Source of the DNA: Aspidiotus rigidus
Taxonomy: Eukaryota; Arthropoda; Insecta; Hemiptera; Diaspididae
NCBI GenBank assembly: GCA_035079385.1
Contig: JAVHKY010000013.1
Location: forward strand, 3,162,001 to 3,226,000
DNA: 64,000 nucleotides
Direction: 5' to 3'
Below are positions 34,455-46,300 of this stretch, in pieces (position 1 is the first letter of the stretch; every line of letters begins with the position of its first letter). The translations under genes were made by a program, and so were the position numbers. The notes beneath the pieces are model-generated. The model did not search any database, was not told the origin of the DNA, and saw only the letters and a list, made by a program, of their open reading frames with translations.

Positions 34455-34500
34455 TTGAACGCAGACGTTTCAACTGCCTAGCAATCTTCATCAAAGCGAG
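34455..34500 (-). ncRNA. Hammerhead-like motif, second copy
   Basis: On the minus strand TTGATGAA is followed by a stem of GATTGC and GCAGTT (with G-U pairs) around a TAG loop, then GAAACG. A three-pair stem with U follows (ACG-TCTG-CGT-T), and then CGTTTTTATTAAT. The order and the tail match the motif at 62685-62750. The usual C of the CUGAUGA core is U here and there is an extra A before the stem, so activity is unlikely. Confidence 0.25.
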
Positions 34501-34825
34501 TTCAAAATACTTTACCGCAGGCTCGTTATTCCTTTTTAAGGGCTATGGGTAATTAATGAAATCCAAAGAAGCCAGAAATACGTATGTTACTCTAATCATC
34601 TTTAAAACGAAAAGAAACAATTCTTTCTTGTCTAAGAATAAGGCATACTTGAATAACCTACTCACACCTACTCAACAACAACAATATAACATCCCCTTCT
34701 TGTCCACACAGTCAGGTAGCAAACCTAACAGTCCACTCCCTTCTCCTTCCCCTAGTCCTCGCTCAACATTCCCTCCTCACCCATCAAAACCTTACTAAGA
34801 CATGGTCACCTGTTGCTCAACAAAA

Positions 34826-35840
34826 AGAGAGATTCTCCGGTAGAGCCAAATAAATAAAGATCATGTTTCTTGTCTACTAGTAAGTGACCTATATTCTAAG
34901 TCCACACCTGCTTTGTGATGAAATTATGGCCTGGCTTGTGAATTTTTCTCACAGAGGCGTACGCCCAGTTCTTGGGTTAAGATAATCGTGGGGCATTGCA
35001 AGATAGCCCATTTAGCTCAAGGGGGCTCACTCACTCCACCCGTTCGCCCCCCGTTCTGTGTATACTGCATTTTGAGGTATCTTGCTTACCTGGGGCTCAC
35101 TCGCTCCGCTAAGCTATAGACCCCTATGTGGAGATCAACATTGGTGACATCATAACCATGCATGATGGTTGCCCGTGACGTCATCAGATTGGGCTCTTTC
35201 TCTTCCTTACTCTCTTCTATTCTCGGGATCACTCACTCCGCTCGTAAGCCTCCCAAAAGTCTTCATTATACTAGACCTCCAGGTCACGATTGATAACGTC
35301 ATGCTTGTACATTTCAGAATTGGGGCACTACTCCATAGCCTCCGGTATACTGAACTATACTAGGCCAACTTATTAGCCTTCATGAAACCAGGCCCAACAT
35401 TGCGTAACATACAGCTGTATAAAAACCTATACTAAACCACTTACACGAGGATGAAGGGAGGTGAATTGAACTCGCAAATTTCAGGATCAGGCTTGGGATC
35501 ACGGTTGGAGACGTCTTCAGCTGATGTCGTCACAGTTGAAGGGGGCCTCGGGGTCACGGCTGATGACACCATAGTTCATTATAAAGGAAGAAAAATGATA
35601 CAGGATTATTAGAACGTGGGAGGGAACACTCGACAATTGGAATCAGGGATCACGATAATTCTCAGAATCACGTCTAGGGCTCTTTTCTGAGGAGTGGGAG
35701 GGGGAAACTCGTGGTGATGGGGTGAATTAGCAAATTTTGAAATTAGGGGCCTAGAGTTCAGGAAACTTCAGGAAAGACATGAAACATGTTGAAAATGTTG
35801 ACTATCGAGCTGTACATCACAGTAGTATATAACATTTTGT
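34826..35840. repeat. Dispersed degenerate repeat with CACTCGCTCCGCT words
   Basis: The part 34826-35200 matches 29880-30130. From 34980 to 36330 the phrase CACTC(A/G)CTCC(A/G)C(C/T)CG and the palindrome GTGACGTCATC recur. It resembles the sequence flanking the R1-like LINE at 47-50 kb. No protein is encoded. Confidence 0.4.
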
Positions 35841-35850
35841 TCGTATATAT

Positions 35851-36172
35851 CAGGGGTGCTCAACCTACGGCCCGTGGGCCACATCTGGCCCACGGAAAGG
35901 TTTCCATCCGGCCCGCGAGCCCGTAACAAGAAATAAAAAAATAAGGAGAAAAGGAAAAAAAGGCAAAAATAAAAATGGCAAGAAACTTGATGATTAAGAA
36001 GTGAACACTATTTTGTAACATATGAAATCGTGTTCCTTCTTTTCCATATTTTACTGCTGATCTGATGATTATCTATTAAAAAACAATGAACATTTCACTT
36101 TTTTTTTGTAGCCCGCAAGAGTTTTCAACTCATTCTATGTGGCCCCACGTCCAAAAAGGTTGAGCACCACTG
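35851..36172. mobile_element. hAT MITE with perfect 8-bp TSD
   Basis: Ends CAGGGGTGCTCAACCT and AGGTTGAGCACCACTG are inverted with one mismatch. GTATATAT flanks both sides (35843-35850 and 36173-36180). The internal CGGCCCGTGGGCCACATCTG-type segment is characteristic of a hAT group found widely in animals. It is 322 bp and non-coding. Confidence 0.8.
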
Positions 36173-36180
36173 GTATATAT

Positions 36181-37363
36181 GATCGGAGGGGAGGGGGTGG
36201 AATGGAGGAACATTTTGACCATCCAGCGCCTGGACCTTAGTTTATGGGAACTTGAACCCACTTCAGCCTAGTAATATAGTATACTCGGTTCGTAACTCCA
36301 CTGACGGGCGAACGAGCGACCCCCCCTTTTAGCGTAGTACATCATATAGCTGGGGTATTGAGAAGATGAGAAGAAGAAACTTTTTCGAAGACTATGAGAA
36401 AATAGAGCTCGCTTATCTACAGTGACGTCACAAATACCTACTTATACGAACTTGCTTTTTGCGGATGTATAATGGGGGCTCTCGGCTTGCCGGAGGTCAC
36501 CCCTTCCCACCTTCCACTCCAAAAAAAAGTATGAAAATATTTTTGTACCTGTAAAGAGAAATATAGGTATTAAAGATTTGATGTTTTTGCAGATTTTCCA
36601 CATTCAAAATTGAAGGGCGTCATGTCATGCGCTAGTTCTCCGTTGTTTTCCTTTCCAATTTTTATGAAATGCTATAAAAATTTATCTCCTCGCCATCTCA
36701 TGCAATAGGCAAACTTCTTTTTTCAAGAAATTTTCTCGTTGAATTCGCATTTTTATCGTTAAAAATTTTATAAATGTACAAACTATCATCATTCGGTAAC
36801 GCCGTACAAAGTAAAATCACCTCGAGCTTTTTCAAAAAAAAAAAAAACAAAAAAAACGTGCAGGGAATGTGAAGGAAGCTGCAACACACCTGTAAGGGAG
36901 CTAGTGTACCCACGACAAACTTGTTTCCTTCCATTACGCGACCGGTAAATTAATTGTACGAAAAATTTAACTCATGACTCGACGAACAAATTTAATAGCA
37001 ATTTGTATTCGTTGTTGGTACCGTGGCCACCGCGGCTGGACGTGTGAAAGCAAGAGTAGTAAGAAAATTCGCAAATTACGCACGTGTACGTACGTACACA
37101 GGTATAAACATACCCGTTTTTTCCTCTTCGATGTACCGGTAACCGAAGAAGAGAGAAAGAGGGAGACCCAGGGTGACTAAAATTTGCGAATATCTCGTGA
37201 TCAACTTCATTAAGGGACGTCGCTTCGTGTCGTCGTGTCGATGCGGGAAATACTTTAGCTCTTCTCATATTCGGTCATTCGTCCTCTCGTAACTTCGTCA
37301 CGTAGATCAATAGGAAATAGAAAAAAACAAATATTATAATACTCGTAAGAGATTTATTTCGCG
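36181..37363. other. Upstream region of the NRF gene
   Basis: No coding exon is seen. CpG density rises from about 36940 to 37360, consistent with promoter and 5' UTR. A run A14 with A6 lies near 36834-36857. Confidence 0.4.
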
Positions 37364-40300
37364 ATGTCGCGTGTTATTGTTTTTATTTTACTTACGATAT
37401 TTTCGAAACGTTGTTCGGGGCAAGAGACGGAAACAGAAGTGTCACCGTTTACCGACGAGAATATTTTAGAAGATGTGGTGGAAGATACGACGACGTCCAG
37501 AAAATGGATCTCCGAAATGTTTATCGATATAGCGGATAATTTTACAATGGACGCAGGCGTCAGCGAGCGATGCAGAAATGACTTTATGATGTACAGAAAA
37601 TTTCTGAGAAATCAGACAATATGGGCTGTTCGAAGTGAGTACCCACAACGTTCAAACGATACTGAAGTGTTCGTTAGTGTAGATCAGAATTTTATCAATA
37701 AGCTCAAAGTAGTAAAAATTTATTCGTGCAGAGAAAATCAATGATTGTAGTAAAAACGGCTTTGTTCGCACTCCCGAGCAATGCCGTTTTTACTAGGTAC
37801 AATCAATAAGCCCAAAATGAAGATATTAGGTGTCATTTAATTACATGAAAAGAATAACGTAGTTTTGCCCTTTACATCAAGAACGCTTGATTACATAAAT
37901 CTATCGACTATTTGAGGGAGAGAGAACTATGACACATAAAAAAAGCCAATAAACTCTGAAAACATGGTGTTTTTCTCATCCATATTCAAATTAGCACAAA
38001 TAGTTACCTTGTTACCTTCTACTAAGAGGGTTCAATTATTCATCATGAGTAGAAGATTTCTGAGTCAACCCAGGATTTTCCCAATTACGCATGAATTCTA
38101 TAAAGCTTCATGGAGCAAATCTTCCACAATTATAATTATTTATTACTGTTCATGGACTCTAAACAGAGCGTACCTATTGAAATTGAACATTTTCTATACC
38201 AGATCAAGTAGGCTCGGATTGATAAAACTGATCGTGACGTAAAAAATACCTCAACCTTGTACTTCTGATTGAAAGAAGAGGTTTTAGATTTAATCATATG
38301 TTCTGATGCTAGGGTCTTCGTCCCGGAATCGTTTTTAGGGAAGGAGGGGGGGGGGGGGGGTTTCAGGGTGAATCTCCTACTTGGTTGCGATGTTTAATCA
38401 GTTAAGAGAATTAACTCCACCTATAATGATATAACAGATCCTCGTCATTGACCTCCCCCCTCCTTCATGGATTTCTTACTACGTCATTATTTCTAGCTAT
38501 ATCAAACGTAGGACAAACGGACAATCTTTCATTCTCCTCATTTGAAGTACCCTTGATTGCATCATTGTGTCTAACTATAGATCAAAACTACACCCCTCAC
38601 TTGTCTTCCAAATTCTTTGAAGGTTACGAGGTTATCGACGAATTTGAGCTGCTCCCTCAACAAAACTTCCACTCTTCTTATTATGAATCAAATTTTCTGA
38701 ATCTTCTACTCATCACATCGTACACTTGATGGAAAATTTGAATTCTTATCAATAAGTCAATAAGGTGCTATACGATACAAATAACACCTCTCCTTTTCCC
38801 CTCATCATTACCACATTCGTTTCATCAAAAATATTTCGGAAATTTCTGGAGCGTTACTTGGAAATACCATTCAGACGTTTGTTTATTTGATCTTGAGTGA
38901 CCTTCAATCATGCGTCTTGACGTGGGAAAATAAAAGGTTAGAGAAGGTAACAATATTGTGACGTATGACGAAGTAGTTTAAGTTCAAATAGGATATTATC
39001 GATATCAAAAAAGCGTAGGTATTTGGGCTATATTAGGCGGAAATTACGACAATTCACAGAATACGGTGATTATTTTCCTATATCCGTATTTTACTGATTA
39101 TTTTCATCGATCAGTTTTTTCTTGGGTTCCTTCCAATAAGTAGTTTTTAAGATTCTGGAAAAAAACGAACCGGTATAGCCTATAATATTCTACTATGTCA
39201 ATTTTGTGGTTTCATTTTGAGACTATGGAATCGTAAATATTGAAAGCAAATGTAAAACTGTGTCCCTCATTACTTCATTGCCATTTCAATCCCTGATCCT
39301 GTCTCTTCTTAGAGTGTATTTTTCTCGTTTCCTCCTTTCTTTCTCAATTTCTGATTTTTCTTTATTAAGTTACGAGCTGCTAGCAGCCTGCCTTCAGGGC
39401 TAGGAAGTTTGCTTATTGTAGAAAGTTGAATATGTTGGGGGTGGAGGGGAAGTCATCTAATAGTGCCTCTATATGGTTGTGAGGATAAGGAATTGCGGAG
39501 TGGTCAGATTCGCAATGAGGGCATGAGAGAGGCATAGGATGAGAAATGGGATGGGTGTGATGTGTGTGTGTGTGAGTGAGTCTGGTGTGGCTGATTCTAA
39601 GACGGGTGATGACTATTTTTTCCCTGCGCGTTAACAGATTTGAAGAGTCCCACGGGACGGGAATATTTTTAATTTGTTCTTGCTTGTTTGAATGTGATTT
39701 GAGATTAAACCAATAAGTGAACCATACTTCAATGATGAATTTGTTGGTATGTTTGGAGAGGTCTGAGCGGGAGGGGAGGAAAGAGCGGTTGACTGTTGGG
39801 TTATGGATTCCCAGTTTGGCTGCTTTGTCGGCATTTTTGTTTCCTGGGATACCCTTGTGACCAGGTAGCCAGGATGAAGAATAATGGGTTGGGGATGGTA
39901 TGAAAGGTGGTAATGAGAATGTGTATACGATTTATGAGTGGGTGGGAGGTGTGGTTGGATATGGCGTCAAGTGATGATAGGGAGTCGGAAATGACCAAGA
40001 ATGGGTTGAGGGGAAGGCGGGAGGGTAGACTGGTGAGGATGTGTTCTAAACAGCTAAAGATTGCTAGTAATTCAGTGGTGAAGACGGATGCGGTGTTGCG
40101 GTGTCGGTGAGAGACTGTGATGTGACCTAGTGAGTATACGAAGCCGGTTTTGTTTTGATGTTTAGATCCATCGGTGAAACATAGGGTAGGGTTGTGAAAG
40201 GTCTTAATAATTTTGTTATACTGTGCCTGGTATTCTTCGGAAGAAGTTGAAAAACGAGGAAGGCGTTTCGAGTCGCGAATCATTAAAGGTGAGGGGTTGA

Positions 40301-43300
40301 GAGAACGATGTGGTTAAGACAATGGAACTTGAAAGGGCGTGCTAATTGGAGTTCGAGATTGGAACGTAGATTGGTCATGGAGTTTTGGTGGTGGTGAGGG
40401 GGAATATACGATGGTGAACGGGGGTCTGAGGATATTGCAGGATCGTTGTGAGGAAGTTGGTTGTTAGTTTGCGGCGTCGATAATAGAGTGGGGGAAGCCA
40501 GTGTCTGCAGAGAGGCTTGCAGCAGAACTGATTCGGAATAAAACAGAATTTTGGACAGTGTCGAGTAGTTTTGAATGAGAGTGGGGGGCGAGACCGTAAA
40601 TGGGTGAGTCGTAATCGAAGATGGATCGGATTAAGCTCTGATAGAAGTGGAGGAGGATTTTTCGATTACAACCTCCTTTAGGGTATGAAAGGAATTTCAG
40701 GACATTAAGTGCTCGAATGCATTTTGATTTAGTTAGTTTGATTAGAGGGGTCCTAGAGTGACGGTTGTGAAAATTGAGGCCAAGAACTTCAGTAATTTTG
40801 ACTTGTGAGCAATTGTGAGAGGAGGAAATTTAATGGTTTCCTGGCGTGTTTTTTTGAAGACGATGAATTTGGTTTTGGGGTAAGAAATGCGGAATCCTAG
40901 GAGGGAAAGCCAGCGTGTATTTTATTGATTGTTTCTTGAAGTAGACGGTGGATGCGTGTTGTGTTACTGGAACATAAATAAACGCTCCCATTTTGTTATG
41001 TTGTTGATGGCAATGAGAAAAAGTGTGCCACCAAGTAGGGATCCTTGGGGGATACCATTTTTTGGGGGGTGGGTTGAGGAATACTGATCTCTCACGTGGA
41101 TTCTAAAAGATCGATTACTAAGATAATTTTGAAGTAGGAGAGGGAAGGGTCCTCAAAGTCCAAGTTGGTGGAGGATAACACGTATGTGGTGTGTCCACAC
41201 TCGCTCTCGGGAAAGCGTTCTCCATGTCAGAAAAAATTGAGTACAGGTTAGCTCCGTGTGCATGGGCGTAGTAGATCTGGGAATCGAGGTCAGCAAGGGC
41301 CATTAGAGCTGACCGACCTTTACGGCAACCATATTGTGTGTTACTTAATATTTCGTTGGAATCAAGAAACCAGGAAAGTCTATTACTGATAAATTTTTCC
41401 AGAACTTTGCGAAGAGTGCTTAGTAATGATATGGGTCGGTAGGATAGAGGGTGTGAAGGGTGCAGTCGCACTCGAATCTCCGTACTGTTTGAAATTCCGC
41501 TCTGTCCTGATCACAACTGTCTAATCTCGCCACTTTATCCGAGTTCTTGACCCACAACAAACTCGGATGAATCAAAGAAAAATAAGTATCGTGGATTTCC
41601 TTCGGCAAAACCTCATCGCGACATTAAGACTAACGGGAGATATAGTTGGACTCTTTATAGCTGCATTTTTGCATAACAAAAGTATCCTCATGCTTCAGAA
41701 CAGGCTTACTTTCTTCCTCATTTCACTGATGCCTCTCCCAATCTTCATTTGGTGTCTTTCCCATTTCCACTCTATTTTCCCAGCGGTTACCTTAGTTTGC
41801 TCTTTGCTTAGAACTGTGTTCCTTAACTATGTGCAGTCAATTTACTTTTTTCTGTTTCTCTAATCCCTGTCACTCTCTATTTAATAGTGCACAGTAATTT
41901 GTTACTGTTTTCATCTAGGTGTACAAACCTTGAGGTACTTTCTCTACCAAAAAGAATAATTATTTTCCCACCTGAGGTCGACAGTCATACCTCTAACAAC
42001 GTAATCATCTGCTTTCTATGGATGTTTAATCCATTCATGGACAGTGAACGAATTCCTCGTTTTTTTAATCTTTGTCGTTTTCGATATGTGCTATCCAGAA
42101 AAGGGAATTCGAACGACCTCAGAAATGTGACACGAAATTTTTACATCTATAGATCCGCCACCATAATTCTGTAGAGCAAAAAACCGGCGATAAGCCCGGA
42201 GCTACAAATTTCCAGCGTCTGAAGGAAAACGAGTAAGTCGTGGTTTAAACGTGTGATAATGCCGAGCCACGTTCGGAGACGTACGGAGTCTCATTTTTTT
42301 AATGCAGTTTGTACCACAAAATGAAAGACAGACGGTCAACAGGAAATCTTAGAAGATACGAGATGGGTTATAAATCGACAAAACTCGATATAATTACTCA
42401 ATGACCGTGCGGTTTTGATTGAAGATCATCATTTGGTCGATAGGAGGGTGAAGTCTACCAGCCACTCATATTGGCTCGAAGTCGTCTGTTATAATGTTTT
42501 TACGATAAAACACGAATAAAATTCGTCGACTTGTAGGATATATATTTCAATGTCACGAGTTCACGGTGTTTCACCATGAACTAGGTAGGTACGCTCGCGT
42601 CGTCATGCAGTTTCAAAGTTACTCGATCGCACAAAAAAAATAGAACACAAACAAATATATAGCGCACAAAAAACTATAAAGGTTTGCACTACGGAAGGAG
42701 AAGATGAAATTTTGAATTTTTTATGAACATGGTTGACACCTAAATTCATTCCATAAACCTTGACATGGTTTGTTCAACATTGAAGAGAGTTCTAAATTAG
42801 TCAAATTTTATAAACATAAATATACCTACCACTTTAGAGGTGCAATAATCAATCGTACGATTTTAATTGCTAAAGATCTTGAATTTTATCCAAATATACA
42901 ATAAAAAAAACTTATTATTCGACTTTTAGACATGTATCTATTCGAAATTGCGCGCTTATGACTAATTCGTAAATGTTTTTTACAGTGAACGAAGAATAAG
43001 TAAAGAATTTTTAATGTCCATAATAAGTGATAGAAAAAAGTTGCGGTTTATTTACTAGTTGAGATTCAAATGATATAATTGTAAAGGTTGTAAATCGTGT
43101 ACTTCGCAAAAATATGTAGATCTAATAATGAAACGGTTTGTGATTCGTACCTTCCGATATTAAAACGATATTCACCCGGAATTTCATCTCTTTGAACTTC
43201 ATTATAAGATTTCCAAAAATTGAGAAATAATTAGGTACAAATTTTTATACGTAACAATCATTTCAATGAAATACGAGAAATAATACAAAATTGATCATTA

Positions 43301-46300
43301 AAGATAAGCGTTGGCACTTGCGGGCGTGGATGGTGTGGTTTACGACGCTCGTAAGAAAGACGCGGAGAAATTTTATGGAATTATTCTCGTGACGTCAGTT
43401 TCGTCGATGACGCTATTTATCAGAAGCAAAATATTTTAACAGCCAATCGAATACTACGAGTACTTGACGAATTCCCAGCAAATAACACAGCCGGATATCC
43501 CTCAACGAAACTTATTTCTTAACTTTGTGTGGGGTAATGTCTAAAATATACGAAAAATAATTTTTAGGCCCTCAGCTCCTCACAGTGACTCCTTACAATG
43601 AAAAGAAAAAATTATTCATCTCCCAAAGATGTTGAAAAATTTGTTAATCATTTTCACTAAAAATCATTTGTGATATTTTGTTGGGTCAAGGCGCGGCGGA
43701 GGTAGGATAACGAAACAATGAGGAACGCACACATCTCTGCTTCACTTGAGTTTGCATTCGCAATAGTCTTAAGTAGTCTTCATCATCATAATCGGTTTAT
43801 AACGTTCTCGCCGTCTTCCGATTTCTAGCCTTCACTCTCCTCGGTTGTCCAGGAATATCTTTTCCACATCTTAGATCCAATCTGTCCGTGGTCTTCCTCT
43901 TTTTCGTCCGATGGTACCACTATATAAATTTTCCGATCCTTAACTTCCTTCATTTTCCGACCAGTCCCTGGACATTCCAGGTGCCACGAGTCATGCGGTT
44001 CTTTTCCGTAGTCCTTTTCGTAATCGTTTAATCCAATCTATCCCGAGGTTTCTTCGGCTAGGTTTTTTAACAGCGTGGTTTTTTTCAAGGGACGGGGAGA
44101 TAGGCCGACGCCTTAACCCCTGACCTGGAGGACCGGGGATTTTATTTTGGAGTTATCTTCTCTTCGATGGACTGTCTTCGCGACGGCTCTCGAGTTCCAT
44201 CCACCCGCGTGTTTTACCCAGTATCGCCTCTGTCATTAGCAGTTTTACAGCCCATACGTCATACACTGCTGCTCACTCCAGTGTATGAAGGTCATAAGTT
44301 ACGACTATCGCCAGGTTTATGTATTGGGGTTTTCCCTCTCCTAAAAATGGTTTTATCTCGGAGTTTTTCTTTTACACCCTATTAAAATTCGAATTTTATC
44401 GTGAAGAAGGAAAAATTAAAAATTGTCTTGAAATTTTGCTCACCTCAGAAACGAAACAAGAAAATTTTCGAGGTAGGGTGTTGGAAAAAAGATTTTTTCC
44501 TGAAATTTTGATGAGTTTGACCACCAACCACTTTTAGTTCGCTGCCATCAGACTGCGGCCTGAATTCAATTGCAGCCTCCAGAAAAAAATACCATATTGC
44601 GGCCCACAGTGAAGAAAAAAAACCATCCCACGGCCCATAGTAAAAAGAAAAGAGGTATTTTTCGGAAAGAGTCTCCTAAAAAAGGTCAAGCTGATGTAAA
44701 ATTTTGTGTAACTCTCAGCCTAAAGTCATATCAATATTAAAACTATCCCTTTGACCTATTTTAAAAATTCAGAAAAAACTTTCCCATCACACCGTGCTGT
44801 GAATTCGTAAGAGGGGGGGAGGGAAGACTTGAAAAAATTTCTCGACTTTTGAGCCGAGCTATATACTCGTAGTAGTGATAACTCCATTTCGACGGCCGCA
44901 ATCGGAACGTCATATTTGGTTGCAATTCGGACGCTTGGTCGTTTGTAAAAGGTCCTTGGTTCAAAATGGTGGGTCTTGTTGATTTGCAACCAATAAAACA
45001 GCTGGGCAAGCGGGGTGGACAACCCTTCAAAAATTGAATTATTTCGATCCATCTAGCTACTTCTTTTTTCTGAAATAAGGTCAGTGGTTTCCAAATTCTG
45101 ACCCCATTTTCTAGTGTCATATTTAGAAATTCTTTCGGGGAGGGGGGGGGAGTCCAAACAGAATTTCCATCAAACAAAAAAAAATAGGAATTGTTAGTTG
45201 AAAATTGATGATTCTTCAGGTTTTTGAAGGTCCTCTGGGGGGAGAGTGTCCCCAACCTCCCCCCGGAAATTATTCTGAAGGCACACACTTGTAGTCATTT
45301 GTGCGGTATTAGTTGAGGGAGGACTAGGAGTAAAACTAAATTTGAGTATTTTTGAAGATGATTAATCAAGACGAGCTGATTGACGTCCAGCTTTGTTTCG
45401 ACTAAGGTTTTTGTGGCCTGGATGTAGTTCGAATATTTCTCAAGAAACTTCTTATGATACAATATAGAAAATTTGACCAAAAATGTTAATTTAGATCAGA
45501 TGACAACTTACAATTATCAGCAGATACTTGCGGGACTACAGTACTTTTTTCCCGGTCTAACAAAATACAATAAATTTCGCTACCGTTATGCGTCCGTACA
45601 AGACCGTTTATGTAAAACATATCTCTCAAAGTAAATTGGAATTCTTTTCCTATTTTCTCATCCATTTCCGCCACCCATTCGTATCGAATTCCCGATTTTG
45701 TAAAATTTTCGAACGTCCTTTCCAAGGTGGGCGCCGCGTAAGTGTAACACGTCATTTCGGCTTTCACCATTGCCATGCTAAATTCGCGAACCATTTCTTC
45801 TCGATCTTCCGAGTAGCGTTTTTGTCGATGCATACCTTGGTCGTCTGTTGAAGAGCCATTTCGAATACCTGAGTCATCTATCTTGGAATTTTCCATTTCC
45901 CATTCTTTCCTCACAAGTAGGATATGCTTTTTAATCACGATCAGAGCGCATAAAAAATTTAAAATAATCTATATTTAAAATAGAAATGTAATGATACCCA
46001 TTTAGTATTTACGAATATAAAAGCAGATATCTTGGAACAGTTGAGACTTACTTCTTCTTTTTTCTGCTCTGAATCTAGTTCTATATTTTCCAATTTGTCG
46101 CTTTTTACAAGCTTATTGTTTTTTTCGAAATTGTACAGCCGTTCTTCTATGATAGGAGGAAGTCGCCCTCGGCCAGCTGACTCATAAAAGTTACCTTCCT
46201 CATTGTCTTTCGTATCTATAAGTAAGAATAAATTGACTTTCTGCCCTGAGTGAACGTTTGCAGCACATTATTTGATATTTGAACTCACTATCAGAACACA

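Noticed and set aside
34092..34481. 129-codon + ORF and a 66-codon minus ORF opposite it
   Set aside because: Both frames are open in the same DNA, but neither has paired splice sites or a known motif. The 3' part of the + ORF runs over the hammerhead-like motif.
38346..38360. G15 tract as a regulatory quadruplex
   Set aside because: Kept only as a repeat; several G-runs occur in this DNA and nothing links this one to a function.
44756..45288. 175-codon minus ORF upstream of the LINE derivative
   Set aside because: It spans G-rich low-complexity runs and the dispersed ACTTGAAAAAATTT repeat, and does not join the nested gene in phase.
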